In this document: positions 46,249-56,492 of the stretch, piece after piece
Numbering within the stretch: position 1 is the first letter of the stretch
How the letters are laid out: each line of letters starts with the position of its first letter
Assembly (NCBI RefSeq): GCF_024749285.1
Contig: NZ_CP087196.1
Coordinates: forward strand, 372,001-436,000
From: Pseudomonas sp. B21-015
GTDB taxonomy: Bacteria > Pseudomonadota > Gammaproteobacteria > Pseudomonadales > Pseudomonadaceae
Direction of reading: 5' to 3'
DNA: 64,000 nt
Notes under the pieces: generated by a model
What the model saw: only the letters and a program-made list of their open reading frames with translations
What the model was told of the DNA's origin: nothing
Database searches by the model: none
Position numbers and translations under genes: made by a program

Positions 46249-47220
46249 ATGAAGCAATATCTCGAACTGGTCGCCCACGTCATCAAGAACGGCACCAAAC
46301 AGGCCAACCGCACCGGCGTGAACACCATCAGCTTTCCGGGCGCGATGCTGCGCTTCGATCTGCAGGAAGGTTTCCCGGCGATCACCACTCGCAAGATGGC
46401 CTTCAAATCCGCCATCGGCGAGATGTGCGGTTTTCTGCGCGGGGTGAATAACGCCGCCGAATTCCGTGCGCTGGGCTGCAAGGTCTGGGACCAGAACGCC
46501 AACGAAAACGCGCAGTGGCTGGCCAACCCGTTCCGTCAGGGTGAAGACGACCTCGGCGAGATCTACGGCGTGCAATGGCGCAAATGGCCTGCGTACAAGC
46601 AGATCCCGGTCAGCAACCAGGCCGCCATCGAGCAGACCCTGAGCCAGGGTTATCGTCAGATCGCCGAAGGCGAAGAGGACGGTCAGGCTTATGTGGTGCT
46701 GTACAAGGCGATCGACCAGATTCGCCAGTGCGTCGACACCATCATCAAGGATCCGGGCAGCCGTCGCATCCTGTTCCACGGCTGGAACGTTGCGCAGCTT
46801 GATGAGATGGCCCTGCCGCCGTGCCACTTGCTGTACCAGTTCCACCCGAATGTCGAGACCAAAGAGATCTCTTTGACCCTCTACATCCGCTCCAACGACC
46901 TGGGCCTGGGCACGCCGTTCAACCTCACCGAAGGCGCCGCGTTGCTGAGCCTGATCGGTCGCCTGACCGGTTACACGCCGCGTTGGTTCACCTATTTCAT
47001 CGGTGATGCCCACGTCTACGAAAACCACCTGGATATGCTGAATGAACAGCTCAAGCGCGAGCCGTTCCCGATGCCGAAACTGGTGATTTCCGACCGCGTG
47101 CCGGAGTTTGCCAAGACCGGTGTTTATCAGCCGGAATGGCTGGAGTTGATCGAGCCGAGTGATTTCTCGCTCGAAGGCTATGAGCACCATGCGCCGATGA
47201 CGGCGCCGATGGCGGTCTGA
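46249..47220 (+). CDS. thyA: Thymidylate synthase, long form
   Basis: Methylates dUMP to dTMP with methylene-tetrahydrofolate. 323 residues, longer than the 264 of E. coli because of an insert (about 85-155) like that of the L. casei enzyme. Catalytic Cys192 is in [12 protein letters not shown]; dUMP-binding arginines occur in [13 protein letters not shown] and [14 protein letters not shown]. 65 bases after lgt. The folate by-product links it to folA about 6 kb away. Confidence 0.97.
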   Translation: MKQYLELVAHVIKNGTKQANRTGVNTISFPGAMLRFDLQEGFPAITTRKMAFKSAIGEMCGFLRGVNNAAEFRALGCKVWDQNANENAQWLANPFRQGEDDLGEIYGVQWRKWPAYKQIPVSNQAAIEQTLSQGYRQIAEGEEDGQAYVVLYKAIDQIRQCVDTIIKDPGSRRILFHGWNVAQLDEMALPPCHLLYQFHPNVETKEISLTLYIRSNDLGLGTPFNLTEGAALLSLIGRLTGYTPRWFTYFIGDAHVYENHLDMLNEQLKREPFPMPKLVISDRVPEFAKTGVYQPEWLELIEPSDFSLEGYEHHAPMTAPMAV

Positions 47221-47235
47221 AGATCAACGACTGAA

Positions 47236-47328
47236 CCTGTGGGAGCGGGCTTGCCCGCGATGACGGCGTCACATCCAACATTGATGTGACTGACAAACCG
47301 CTATCGCGGGCAAGCCCGCTCCCACAGG
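47236..47328. repeat. REPIN, GTGGGAGCGGGCTTGCCCGC type
   Basis: Paired inverted palindromes between convergent thyA and cadR. Confidence 0.88.
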
Positions 47329-47342
47329 TTTTTGTGGTGTTC

Positions 47343-47792
47343 TCAATGCCCATGACTTCTCCCGACATGGGAATGCTCCACCTCCGTCGCCACCACCCCG
47401 CCGCTCACTTCCAACCGCTGCAAAATCCCGCACTGATCGATATCCGGCCCTTCGCTGCAGCGTTGGCGCAGGTCGAGCAGTTGTGTCTGCAAGGCCAGTA
47501 ATCCGTCGATCCGAGCCTTCACATGGTGGATGTGTTCGTCGATCAGCGCGTTGACGTTTTCGCATTGATCCTGCGGGCTGTCGCGCAGGGCCAGCAGGCT
47601 GCGGATTTCCTCGAGGGTCATGTCCAGGGTGCGGCAATTGCGGATGAAGGTCAGGCGCTCGACGTGGGCCTGGGTGTAGACGCGGTAATTTCCGTCGCTG
47701 CGGGCCGGCTCCGGTAGCAGGTTTTCGCGCTCGTAGTAGCGGATGGTTTCCACGGCGCAGTCGGTGAGTTTCGCCAGTTCTCCTATTTTCAT
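47343..47792 (-). CDS. cadR: MerR-family Cd(II)/Pb(II)-responsive regulator CadR
   Basis: Represses and, with cadmium or lead, activates the divergent cadA promoter by untwisting its long spacer. 149 residues: winged helix 1-70 (KIGELAKLTDCAVETIRYYE), dimer helix, metal-binding Cys77 in DSPQDQCEN, Cys112 and Cys121 in RQRCSEGPDIDQCG, and a His-rich tail (VEHSHVGRSHGH) typical of CadR. Start MKIGELAK at 47792; the longer frame upstream would cross the operator. Confidence 0.94.
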   Translation of the reverse strand: MKIGELAKLTDCAVETIRYYERENLLPEPARSDGNYRVYTQAHVERLTFIRNCRTLDMTLEEIRSLLALRDSPQDQCENVNALIDEHIHHVKARIDGLLALQTQLLDLRQRCSEGPDIDQCGILQRLEVSGGVVATEVEHSHVGRSHGH

Positions 47793-47815
47793 CGCGACAA
47801 TCTCCAAAAGGATGC

Positions 47816-47846
47816 TTGACCCTATAGTGGCTACAGGGTCTTTACT
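47816..47846 (+). promoter_or_regulatory. cadA promoter with CadR operator
   Basis: -35 TTGACC (47816-47821) and -10 TTTACT (47841-47846), separated by an over-long 19-base spacer. The dyad GACCCTATAGT / CTACAGGGTC (47818-47840) fills the spacer. This is the classic MerR-type arrangement. Confidence 0.9.
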
Positions 47847-47876
47847 TGGCAACAGGCACCTTCATGGACGCGACCA

Positions 47877-50174
47877 ATGAGCGATTCTCTTCACACCCAC
47901 AAACCCGAGGCTGATCACGATCACGATCACGATCACGATCACGATCACAGCCACAAGCTGCAGCCTGTGCAGAAACATGACCATGGCGGCCACGGCGATT
48001 CCTGCTGTTCCTCCAAAGTCGCGGTGCCATCGCTGATCAAGTTGAGCGAGACGCCGACCGCCGGCGCGCGGCTGAGCAATTTCCGCATCGAGGCCATGGA
48101 CTGCCCGACCGAGCAGACGCTGATCCAGAACAAACTCGGGAAGCTTTCGGGCGTGCAGCAACTGGAATTCAACCTGATCAACCGCGTACTGGGCGTGACC
48201 CACGACCTGCCGGGCACCGCGCCCATAATCGACGCCATCAAATCCCTCGGCATGCACGCCGAGCCACTGGAACAAGGCGTCGAAGCGCCAACTCCTGTGC
48301 CACAGAAAAAACCTTGGTGGCCATTGGCGCTGTCCGGCGTTGGTGCGCTGGCGGCTGAAGTTATCCACTTCACTAACGCTGCGCCCAATTGGGTGGTGGC
48401 GGTTATCGCGCTGATCTCGATCCTCAGCGGTGGCCTCAGCACGTACAAAAAGGGCTGGATTGCCCTGAAAAATCTCAACCTGAACATCAACGCGCTGATG
48501 AGCATCGCGGTGACCGGCGCGATCTTGATCGGTCAATGGCCGGAAGCGGCGATGGTGATGTTCCTGTTCACCGTGGCCGAGTTGATCGAAGCCAGGTCTC
48601 TGGACCGGGCACGCAACGCCATCGGCGGGCTGATGCAGATGACCCCCGAGCAAGCCACGGTGCAGCAGGCCGACGGCAGTTGGGTCGCTCAACCGGTGAA
48701 AAACATCGAATTGGGTGTACGGGTGCGAGTGCGTCCTGGCGAACGAATCGGTCTGGACGGCGAAGTGGTGGCCGGCAGCTCGACCATCGATCAGGCGCCC
48801 ATCACCGGCGAAAGCCTGCCGGTAGAGAAAACCGTCGGCGACAAGGTGTTCGCTGGCACCATCAACCAGTCCGGTTCGCTGGAATATACCGTGACTGCTG
48901 CGGCCAACCATTCGACCCTGGCGCGGATCATCCACGCCGTGGAACAGGCCCAAGGGGCGCGGGCGCCGACCCAGCGTTTCGTCGACAGCTTCTCGAAAAT
49001 CTACACACCGGCGGTGTTCATCCTGGCCCTGGCCGTGGCGGTGATCCCGCCGCTGTTCATGGATGCGCTGTGGTTCGACTGGATCTACCGGGCGCTGGTG
49101 TTGCTGGTAGTCGCCTGCCCGTGCGCACTGGTGATTTCCACCCCGGTGACCATCGTCAGCGGCCTCGCGGCAGCGGCGCGCAAAGGGATTCTGGTCAAGG
49201 GCGGCGTCTACCTGGAGCACGGCCACAAACTCGATTACCTGGCCCTCGACAAGACTGGCACCCTCACTCACGGCAAACCGGTGCAGACCGACTATTTGTC
49301 CCTCGACCCAATCGCTGATGAAATAGCCCCGGCTATTGCGGCGGCGCTGGCCGGTCGTTCGGATCACCCGGTATCGCTGGCCATCGCCAATGCGGCTGCG
49401 GATGCAGTTGTGGATAACCAACTCGCGCCGCTGACTGTGGATAACTTCGAAGCCCTGGCGGGGCGTGGTGTGCGTGGGGAGATCAACGGTGAGCTCTACC
49501 ACTTGGGCAACCATCGTCTGGTGGAAGAGCTGAACCTGTGCTCGCCTGCGCTGGAAGAAAAGCTGTTTGCTCTGGAGAAACAGGGCAAGTCGGTGGTGCT
49601 GCTGCTCGACCAGTCCGGCCCGCTGGCGCTGTTTGCCGTGGCCGACACCGTGAAAGAGTCCAGCCGCGAGGCCATCCGGCAACTGCACGATCTGGGCATC
49701 AAAACCCTGATGCTCACCGGCGACAACGTCCACACCGCCCAGGCAATCGCTGCTCAAGTCGGTATCGATCAGGCGAAAGGCGACTTGTTGCCAACCGACA
49801 AGCTACAGGCCATCGAAGCGCTTTATGCACAGGGCCATAACGTCGGCATGGTCGGCGACGGCATCAATGATGCTCCGGCTCTGGCGCGTGCCGAAATCGG
49901 TTTCGCCATGGCGGCTGCTGGTACCGATACCGCCATCGAAACCGCCGATGTTGCTCTGATGGACGACGATCTGCGCAAAATCCCGGCCTTCATCCGCCTG
50001 TCGCAGCAGACCTCGAATATCCTCAAACAGAACATCGCCTTGGCATTGGTCATCAAAGCGATCTTTCTTGGGGTAACCTTCGCCGGGCTCGCCACCATGT
50101 GGATGGCGGTGTTCGCCGACATGGGCGTGAGCCTGTTGGTGGTGTTCAACGGTTTGCGCCTGTTGCGCAAATAG
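47877..50174 (+). CDS. cadA: P1B-type heavy-metal ATPase CadA (Cd/Pb/Zn exporter)
   Basis: Pumps Cd(II), Pb(II) or Zn(II) out across the inner membrane. 765 residues: His/Asp-rich N-tail coded by six tandem GATCAC units (47913-47948), a CCSS cysteine pair near 43, HMA-like domain with MDCPTEQTL (C-x-x-E), then membrane helices, actuator TGES, ion motif Cys414-Pro-Cys416 in VVACPCALVIS, phosphorylation Asp458 in DKTGTLTHG, HP motif SDHPVSLA and hinge GDGINDAPALA. The start has only a weak ribosome site, about 25 bases after the predicted transcription start. Confidence 0.95.
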   Translation: MSDSLHTHKPEADHDHDHDHDHDHSHKLQPVQKHDHGGHGDSCCSSKVAVPSLIKLSETPTAGARLSNFRIEAMDCPTEQTLIQNKLGKLSGVQQLEFNLINRVLGVTHDLPGTAPIIDAIKSLGMHAEPLEQGVEAPTPVPQKKPWWPLALSGVGALAAEVIHFTNAAPNWVVAVIALISILSGGLSTYKKGWIALKNLNLNINALMSIAVTGAILIGQWPEAAMVMFLFTVAELIEARSLDRARNAIGGLMQMTPEQATVQQADGSWVAQPVKNIELGVRVRVRPGERIGLDGEVVAGSSTIDQAPITGESLPVEKTVGDKVFAGTINQSGSLEYTVTAAANHSTLARIIHAVEQAQGARAPTQRFVDSFSKIYTPAVFILALAVAVIPPLFMDALWFDWIYRALVLLVVACPCALVISTPVTIVSGLAAAARKGILVKGGVYLEHGHKLDYLALDKTGTLTHGKPVQTDYLSLDPIADEIAPAIAAALAGRSDHPVSLAIANAAADAVVDNQLAPLTVDNFEALAGRGVRGEINGELYHLGNHRLVEELNLCSPALEEKLFALEKQGKSVVLLLDQSGPLALFAVADTVKESSREAIRQLHDLGIKTLMLTGDNVHTAQAIAAQVGIDQAKGDLLPTDKLQAIEALYAQGHNVGMVGDGINDAPALARAEIGFAMAAAGTDTAIETADVALMDDDLRKIPAFIRLSQQTSNILKQNIALALVIKAIFLGVTFAGLATMWMAVFADMGVSLLVVFNGLRLLRK
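47913..47948 (+). repeat. Hexanucleotide microsatellite (GATCAC)x6 inside cadA
   Basis: Six perfect GATCAC units encode alternating Asp-His in the metal-binding tail. Gain or loss of units keeps the reading frame. Confidence 0.95.
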
Positions 50175-50218
50175 ACGATTTGCTGAGGCTCCGGCTTAAG
50201 CATTGCGGTGACTGGTCT

Positions 50219-50250
50219 GGCGCCTTCGCGGGCTTGCTCGCGAAGGCGCC
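50219..50250. terminator. Perfect hairpin between convergent cadA and the GTPase gene
   Basis: GGCGCCTTCGCG - GGCTTGCT - CGCGAAGGCGCC, a perfect 12-base stem. No T-tract follows, so it may act as a bidirectional barrier or be a REP relative. Confidence 0.65.
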
Positions 50251-50276
50251 CGCCTGAACAACACATCACTCGGGCT

Positions 50277-51653
50277 CTACAACTGCTGCGCCAACACCTC
50301 AACCTGTTCCTGCCGCTCCGCCTGATTCAACTTCGAATGAGGATTGAGCGACGACCACTGCGGATGCGCCCGAGCCTTGTTCAGCGCTTCCGGCAGTTTG
50401 CCTTCGCGCCAGGTCTTGTCCTGCGGTGTAGCGACCTGAATGCTGTCCATCGCCGCATGCCCGCGCTGGTTCAGGGCTTGCAGCAATTGCCGCTGGCGCA
50501 AGGCCAACAGCCGCAGCACGCTGTCGTCGACGGTCAGTTCTCGCTGGCCTTTGATCTTGCCCAGCAGGCGGCTGCCGTAACTGCGCGCGGTTTGCAGGGC
50601 GCCACCGGCAATCGCTCCGGCCAGCGCCGCCGCGCCGAGGGTCAGGCCGCCCACCAGCAAGTCGACCCCGGCCCCGGCCGCTGCACCGGCCGCGATGCCG
50701 CCGCCGACCCGCACACCGAGCTGTTTCAGGGTTTCCGGGTTGAATAAGTCATCGCCCCAGCGGCCATCAAGCAGCGGCAGGTCACTGGCTGCCGCGTCTT
50801 GTGGGCGGAAGGCGTAGAGCTTGAGCAAGGCCTCGACGCAGCGTTGTTCGCGCTGACGCACCGCTTTGCGCAGTTCGCCGATCGCTTGCTGTTCCTGCTC
50901 CGCCTCGCTGACCACACTGCGGCGGCAGGCGGCGCAATCGATCAATAAGTCGGCAATCAGCTGCGCTGCACTCTGCTGACGGGCCAGGCGTTGGGCCTGT
51001 TGATCGGCGATCAAGCGTTCCAGCTGTTCACGAGAGTTTTCCAGCAGCAGCGCGAGGCTTTCATAGAGTCGGCGTTCGCCATCTTCCGGCGGCGCGACAC
51101 TGTCGAACCGCACCAATGCGTGCAAGCCCAATCGCGCCAGGGCTTCACGCCAGTCAGGTTCGCGATGCTGGGCGCTGCTGACAAAGTTCAGCACCGGCAG
51201 CAGCGGTTTGCCGCAACTGGCCAGTACTTCCAGTTCGTCGCGGTACTTGGCCAGCACCGGCTCCCGGGCGTCAATCACATAGAGGCCAGCGTCCGAGGCG
51301 AGCAGTTGCCGCAGTACTTTGGCTTCTTGTTCGAAGCGCTGCCGGGCTTCGCAGCCCTCAAGGAATCGTGCCAGCCGTGCCGGGCCGTCGAGGCGTTCGC
51401 CGGGCCGCTCCAGGCGCTCGAGGTAGTCGAGCAGGGCGATGGCATCTTCCAGGCCCGGCGTGTCGAACAGATCGAGCAACGGCTCGCCGTCGACCGACAA
51501 TCGCGCGCCTTCGACATGGCGCGTGGTGCTGGGGCGATGGGACACTTCGCCGAAACCGACATCCCGCGTCAGTGTTCGCAGCAACGAGGTTTTGCCGACG
51601 TTGGTGTGGCCGACCACGGCGAGTTTCAACGGCTGTTTCCAGGCATCAGTCAT
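50277..51653 (-). CDS. GTPase with DUF3482 domain
   Basis: 458 residues: an N-terminal Era/TrmE-like GTPase (G1 GHTNVGKTSL at about 15-24, G3 DTPGLED, then RHVEGARLSVDGEPLLDLFD shown in part) and a long C-terminal DUF3482 region with a hydrophobic glycine/alanine stretch (GGGIAAGAAAGAGVDLLVGG) that may insert in the membrane. Function is unknown. Its start overlaps the end of the DUF2868 gene by 8 bases, so the two proteins are made together and probably act together. Confidence 0.86.
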   Translation of the reverse strand: MTDAWKQPLKLAVVGHTNVGKTSLLRTLTRDVGFGEVSHRPSTTRHVEGARLSVDGEPLLDLFDTPGLEDAIALLDYLERLERPGERLDGPARLARFLEGCEARQRFEQEAKVLRQLLASDAGLYVIDAREPVLAKYRDELEVLASCGKPLLPVLNFVSSAQHREPDWREALARLGLHALVRFDSVAPPEDGERRLYESLALLLENSREQLERLIADQQAQRLARQQSAAQLIADLLIDCAACRRSVVSEAEQEQQAIGELRKAVRQREQRCVEALLKLYAFRPQDAAASDLPLLDGRWGDDLFNPETLKQLGVRVGGGIAAGAAAGAGVDLLVGGLTLGAAALAGAIAGGALQTARSYGSRLLGKIKGQRELTVDDSVLRLLALRQRQLLQALNQRGHAAMDSIQVATPQDKTWREGKLPEALNKARAHPQWSSLNPHSKLNQAERQEQVEVLAQQL

Positions 51654-53025
51654 GACCCGTCTCCAGCCAGTTCAACGGTGCGCAATCGGCGAATGGCAGG
51701 TCCAGTTGTTGTAGCGCCACATGCCAGTCGCCCAGGCGTTCGGCATCCAGCGCTTCGCCGGGGGGCGCTTGCAGCAACCACACGCGGGTGGCGGTGGCGC
51801 TGCGGGCCAGTTCGGCAATCAGCGCCAGGCTGCCACGGTCCGGCGAACGCCGGGGATCGCAGGCGATAGCCAGGCGAGCCGGGGGAAAGCGACTCAGCTG
51901 TTCGAGCAGTCTGTGCCGGGACTCGCGGCTGTCGAGGACGCCGGCATTGTTGACGCTTTTCGGCAGCTGCGGCGGCCAGGGACGTTGATCGTCCAGCTCG
52001 ATGGCCACCAACAGCGCGCCATCGCTTTGCAGATCGCTGGCCGCGTTTTCAACCCGATGAAGTTGCTCAGGCGCGGCATCGCTGATGCCCAGGCGTTCGC
52101 TGGTGGGCATCAGCCGTTCGCGCAGTTGGGCGTAGCCGGGCAGGTTCAAATCCAGACGCAAGGCTGTTTGACCGGTTTTCCAGCGCCACAGGCAGAACAG
52201 TGCGAGGAGCAGGCGCGGCAAAACGCCGTACACCAGCAGCACGCCCACCAGCCACGCCGCCCAGGCCTGGCGAGCGCTTTCGATGTTCAGCGCGGCATCG
52301 CCGCTGGCGCGAATCATCTCCACGCTGGGCACACTGAAACCGAGCAAGGCCGGCAGGGCGCCGAGGGCCTGGGTCATGGCGACGAAGGTGTCGCCGCCGA
52401 GAATGGTGGTTTCCCAGACGAAGCCGTAGCGCCGGGTCGCCATCAGCGTCAGCACCATCACCAAGGCGCTGAGCATCGCCAGCAACCACAGTCCGTTGAC
52501 CAGCACACCCAACGCCCAACGGTTGAGTTTCTGTCGTTGCAGCAACAGCAGCAAGGCCGGCGCCAGTTGCGCGGCGTTGGCATCGCGGGCGAGTTTTTCA
52601 CTGAGCCACAGCCACAAGCGTCCGAGGGCGGCACCCTGTTCGCCGGCGAGCACCAGGCCCAGGGCCCAGCTCAGTAGCAGAATCAGGTTCAGCCCGAGCA
52701 GACTGCCCAACGCCCAGAACACATTGACCGGGGTCTGACCGTCACCCAGCGCGGCAAACGCCAGGCCGGCGCCGCTGATCACCGCCAGCACGGCCAGCAC
52801 GGCCAGCGCCAGTCGCGCGCCTTGCAGCCAGTGTTTGAGGGCGCGTGTCTGTCCGTCGCGTTCGGCCAGCCACAGGGCGCGGCGTTGAATGCGCGTCGGC
52901 AGGTCGCCGCCAGCGCTACGGGCGATTCGGTTGGCTTCCAGATCATCCAGGGGGCCGGCGTGTTCTTCACGCAGGCGTATGGTTTCGCTCAGCCAGAGGT
53001 TTTGCAGGGGAGTCAGTTCAGTCAC
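51646..53025 (-). CDS. DUF2868 membrane protein
   Basis: 459 residues with paired membrane segments near 70-95 and 105-130 (LALAVLAVLAVISGAGLAFA; LGLNLILLLSWALGLVLAG), another at about 175-200 and a further one near 265. The C-terminal cytoplasmic region (about 300-459) is soluble with LVAIELDDQRPWPP and LAIACDPRRSPDRG. DUF2868 and the DUF3482 GTPase are typically neighbours. Function is unknown. Divergent from folA. Confidence 0.85.
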   Translation of the reverse strand: MTELTPLQNLWLSETIRLREEHAGPLDDLEANRIARSAGGDLPTRIQRRALWLAERDGQTRALKHWLQGARLALAVLAVLAVISGAGLAFAALGDGQTPVNVFWALGSLLGLNLILLLSWALGLVLAGEQGAALGRLWLWLSEKLARDANAAQLAPALLLLLQRQKLNRWALGVLVNGLWLLAMLSALVMVLTLMATRRYGFVWETTILGGDTFVAMTQALGALPALLGFSVPSVEMIRASGDAALNIESARQAWAAWLVGVLLVYGVLPRLLLALFCLWRWKTGQTALRLDLNLPGYAQLRERLMPTSERLGISDAAPEQLHRVENAASDLQSDGALLVAIELDDQRPWPPQLPKSVNNAGVLDSRESRHRLLEQLSRFPPARLAIACDPRRSPDRGSLALIAELARSATATRVWLLQAPPGEALDAERLGDWHVALQQLDLPFADCAPLNWLETGHD

Positions 53026-53110
53026 GCGGCATTCCGTCGCTTAATTGAGCGATGAGCATAACCGCTGTGACGCTTATCGGGGTAAGTGAGGCTCTGGTAT
53101 CCTCGCCGGC

Positions 53111-53623
53111 ATGACTAAATCACTCCCCCTCAGCCTGATCGCAGCTCTCGGTGAAAACCGTGTGATCGGCGTCGACAACAGCATGCCCTGGCACTTGCCG
53201 GGGGACTTCAAATACTTCAAGGCCACCACCCTCGGAAAGCCGATCATCATGGGTCGCAAGACCTGGGATTCCCTCGGTCGTCCGCTGCCGGGCCGGTTGA
53301 ACATCGTGGTCAGCCGTCAGGCGGATCTGCAGCTGGAAGGCGCGGAGGTGTATCCGTCGCTGGAGGCAGCGGTGGTTCGGGCGCAGCAATGGGCGAACGA
53401 GCAGGGCGTCGATGAGGTGATGTTGATTGGCGGTGCGCAGTTGTACACGCAAGGGTTGGCACAGGCTGATCGGCTATACCTGACCCGCGTGGCGCTGAGC
53501 CCGGAAGGGGATGCGTGGTTTCCGGAGTTTGATGTGAACCAGTGGAAACTGGTATCGAATGTTCCGAATCCGGCGGAGGGTGACAAGCCGGCGTATAGCT
53601 TTGAGGTGTGGGAAAAAGCATAA
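53111..53623 (+). CDS. folA: Dihydrofolate reductase
   Basis: Reduces dihydrofolate with NADPH; target of trimethoprim. 170 residues with LIAALGENRVIGVDNSMPWH at the N-terminus, acidic catalytic residue in the GDFKYFKATT helix, KPIIMGRKTWDSLGRPLPGR for NADPH and substrate binding, and VMLIGGAQLY. Start MTKSLPLSL, with few bases after the divergent DUF2868 gene. Confidence 0.97.
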   Translation: MTKSLPLSLIAALGENRVIGVDNSMPWHLPGDFKYFKATTLGKPIIMGRKTWDSLGRPLPGRLNIVVSRQADLQLEGAEVYPSLEAAVVRAQQWANEQGVDEVMLIGGAQLYTQGLAQADRLYLTRVALSPEGDAWFPEFDVNQWKLVSNVPNPAEGDKPAYSFEVWEKA

Positions 53624-53627
53624 AAGC

Positions 53628-53718
53628 ATCGCGGGCAAGCCCGCTCACAGTGATCAGGGTGGAACACAAATTGTGTAAACACCAAAAAACCTGTGGGAGC
53701 GAGGCTTGCCCGCGAAGA
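53628..53718. repeat. Imperfect REPIN
   Basis: REP half ATCGCGGGCAAGCCCGCTC at 53628-53646 and inverse half GTGGGAGCGAGGCTTGCCCGC at about 53693-53713, with sequence changes in both compared with intact copies. Lies between convergent folA and the symporter gene. Confidence 0.75.
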
Positions 53719-53741
53719 GGCCCGCTCAGACGATGAAAGTC

Positions 53742-55133
53742 TTAAGCCTGAGCCAACGCCCCATGCTCATCGGCATCCAGCAGTTCTTTATCGGTCTGCT
53801 GCATCATCTGGCTGGTGATCGCCCCAGCGGTGATCGAACCACTGACGTTCAACGCCGTACGCCCCATGTCGATCAGCGGCTCAACCGAAATCAGCAACGC
53901 CACCAGTGACACCGGCAAACCCATGGCCGGCAGCACGATCAACGCGGCGAAGGTCGCGCCACCACCGACCCCGGCCACGCCGGCCGAACTCAGCGTCACA
54001 ATCGCCACCAATGTTGCGATCCACAGCGGGTCCAGCGGGTTGATGCCCACGGTCGGCGCGACCATCACCGCCAACATTGCCGGGTACAGACCAGCACAGC
54101 CGTTCTGGCCAATGGTCGCGCCAAACGAGGCGGCGAAACTGGCGATGGACTGTGGAATACCCAAACGGCTGGTCTGAGCTTCGATGCTCAGCGGAATGGT
54201 GGCGGCGCTGGAGCGGCTGGTGAAGGCAAACGTCAGCACCGGCCAGATCTTGCGGAAAAACCGCAGCGGGTTGATCCCGGCGGCCGATACCAGCAGGCCA
54301 TGGACGACAAACATCAAACCCAGGCCGATGTAGGACACCACCACGAAACTGCCGAGCTTGATAATGTCTTGCAGGTTGGAGCCGGCGACCACTTTGGTCA
54401 TCAGCGCCAATACGCCATACGGAGTCAGCTTCATCACCAGGCGCACCAGACGCATCACCCAGGCTTGCAGGGTGTCGATGGCGTTGATCACTTTCTGACC
54501 TTTCTCGACATCATCCTTGAGCAATTGCAGCGCCGCGACCCCAAGGAATGCGGCGAAGATCACCACGCTGATGATCGACGTCGGTTTAGCTCGAGCCAGG
54601 TCGGCGAACGGGTTCTGCGGGATGAACGACAACAACAGTTGCGGCACATTCAGGTCGGCGACCTTGCCCGCATAGTCGGTCTGGATGGTTTGCAGGCGAG
54701 CCATTTCCTGAGTACCGGCGACCAGGCCTTCGGCGGTGAGGCCGAACAGGTTGGTCAGGCCGATGCCAATCAGCGCCGCGATGGAGGTGGTGAACAGCAG
54801 CGTGCCGATGGTCAGGAAGCTGATCTTGCCCAGCGACGAAGCGTTGTGCAGACGGGCCACGGCGCTGAGGATCGAGGCGAACACCAGCGGGATCACGATC
54901 ATTTGCAGCAACTGCACGTAACCGTTGCCCACCAGATCGAACCAGCCGATCGAGGCTTTCAGTACCGGGTTACCCGCACCAAAAATCGTGTGCAGGGCGA
55001 CACCAAACGCCACGCCCAGCACCAGCGCCAGCAGCACCTTTTTGGCCAGGCTCCAGGTGGTGTGACGGGTTTGCGCCAGGCCAAAGAGCAAGGCGAGGAA
55101 CACCAGCAGATTGAGGATCAGCGGCAGATTCAT
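53742..55133 (-). CDS. tcyP: Sodium/proton:dicarboxylate-type symporter, probably L-cystine transporter TcyP
   Basis: 463-residue DAACS-family inner-membrane symporter, the same length as TcyP/YdjN. About eight helices and two hairpin loops. Motifs [22 protein letters not shown] (hairpin 1, serine-rich), [19 protein letters not shown] and [21 protein letters not shown] are present. The N-terminal helices are longer than in GltP and resemble TcyP, which is the reason for the name; substrate needs testing. Start at 55133 has GGAG upstream. Confidence 0.83.
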   Translation of the reverse strand: MNLPLILNLLVFLALLFGLAQTRHTTWSLAKKVLLALVLGVAFGVALHTIFGAGNPVLKASIGWFDLVGNGYVQLLQMIVIPLVFASILSAVARLHNASSLGKISFLTIGTLLFTTSIAALIGIGLTNLFGLTAEGLVAGTQEMARLQTIQTDYAGKVADLNVPQLLLSFIPQNPFADLARAKPTSIISVVIFAAFLGVAALQLLKDDVEKGQKVINAIDTLQAWVMRLVRLVMKLTPYGVLALMTKVVAGSNLQDIIKLGSFVVVSYIGLGLMFVVHGLLVSAAGINPLRFFRKIWPVLTFAFTSRSSAATIPLSIEAQTSRLGIPQSIASFAASFGATIGQNGCAGLYPAMLAVMVAPTVGINPLDPLWIATLVAIVTLSSAGVAGVGGGATFAALIVLPAMGLPVSLVALLISVEPLIDMGRTALNVSGSITAGAITSQMMQQTDKELLDADEHGALAQA

Positions 55134-55371
55134 AGAGGCTCCATAGACTTGTGCCAGCCACCTTCGTGTGTGACTGCGAACCGGTAAGCCTAACAGCTTG
55201 ATATGTAATGAATTAATATCAAAAACAGCGGTCGGCTGTCGTTTTTGGAATAAGCCGATGGCGCGATGAGGAATGCCGCTGGCGGAATCAGGATGCAAGC
55301 GGTCGCGGGTAGGCGAGGACTGTCACACTTATTTGTTAGCGTCGATTTCTTTGAAACGGGGAGAAACGCCG

Positions 55372-56439
55372 ATGAAGCTTGCACCGAAATTTCTTGCTGC
55401 TGCACTTGGATTGGGTTTGAGCCTTGGCCTTGCCGGCCAGGCGTTCGCTACTGACCTGAAGCACTGGCCAGCCGATCAGGCCAAGGCGCTGGACGCGATG
55501 ATCGCAGCCAATGCCAACAAGGGTAACTTTGCGGTGTTCGACATGGACAACACCAGTTACCGCTACGACCTCGAAGAGTCGTTGCTGCCGTTCATGGAAA
55601 ACAAGGGCCTGATCACTCGCGAGAGCCTCGATCCCTCCCTGAAACTGATGCCGTTCAAGGACACCGCCGACCATAAGGAAAGCCTGTTCAGCTACTACTA
55701 TCGCCTCTGCGAAATCGACGACATGGTTTGCTATCCATGGGTCGCCCAAGTGTTCTCCGGCTTCACGCTTCAGGAGCTCAAGGGCAACGTCGATGAGCTG
55801 ATGGCGTCTGGCAAACCGGTGCCGAGCACTTATTACGACGGCGACGTGGTCAAGACCATCGACGTCAACCCACCGAAAATCTTCACCGGTCAGAAAGAGC
55901 TCTACAACAAGCTGATGGAGAACGGCATCGAGGTCTATGTGATGACCGCCGCCTCCGAAGAGCTGGTGCGCATGGTCGCCTCCGATCCGAAGTACGGCTA
56001 CAACGTCAAACCACAGAACGTGATCGGCGTGAGCCTGTTGCTCAAGGACCGCAAGACCGGCGAGTTGACCACGGCACGCAAACAGGTCACTGCCGGCAAG
56101 TATGACGAGAAGGCCAACCTGGGCCTCGAACTGACCCCGTACCTGTGGACCCCGGCCACCTGGATGGCAGGTAAACAGTCGGCGATCCTGACGTACATCG
56201 ATGAATGGAAAAAACCAGTCCTCGTGGGCGGCGATACCCCGACCAGCGATGGCTACATGCTGTTCCACAGCGTCGACGTGTCCAAGGGCGGCATCCATTT
56301 GTGGGTCAACCGCAAAGACAAGTACATGACCCAGATTAACGGCATGATGGCCAAAAACGCAGCAGCCCAGGCGAAAGAAGGGTTGGCGGTGACGGCGGAC
56401 AAGAACTGGGTGATCGTGAAGCCGGAAGAGATTCAGTAA
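55372..56439 (+). CDS. Periplasmic HAD phosphatase, probably phosphorylcholine phosphatase PchP
   Basis: 355 residues with a signal peptide (cut after AGQAFA). HAD motif [15 protein letters not shown] (nucleophile Asp near 55), motif [12 protein letters not shown], Lys in [12 protein letters not shown] and motif [15 protein letters not shown]. This matches the P. aeruginosa phosphorylcholine phosphatase pattern, which releases choline from phosphorylcholine. GGGGAG precedes the ATG at 55372. Confidence 0.85.
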   Translation: MKLAPKFLAAALGLGLSLGLAGQAFATDLKHWPADQAKALDAMIAANANKGNFAVFDMDNTSYRYDLEESLLPFMENKGLITRESLDPSLKLMPFKDTADHKESLFSYYYRLCEIDDMVCYPWVAQVFSGFTLQELKGNVDELMASGKPVPSTYYDGDVVKTIDVNPPKIFTGQKELYNKLMENGIEVYVMTAASEELVRMVASDPKYGYNVKPQNVIGVSLLLKDRKTGELTTARKQVTAGKYDEKANLGLELTPYLWTPATWMAGKQSAILTYIDEWKKPVLVGGDTPTSDGYMLFHSVDVSKGGIHLWVNRKDKYMTQINGMMAKNAAAQAKEGLAVTADKNWVIVKPEEIQ

Positions 56440-56492
56440 GACCGAGTCGCCTCCATCGCGGGCAAGCCTCGCTCCTACAGGGGCTGAGGTGA

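Noticed and set aside
47864..47914. 16-codon frame overlapping the cadA start
   Set aside because: Starts with ATG upstream of cadA in another frame, but has no ribosome site better than that of cadA and ends within it. Possible leader peptide but unsupported.
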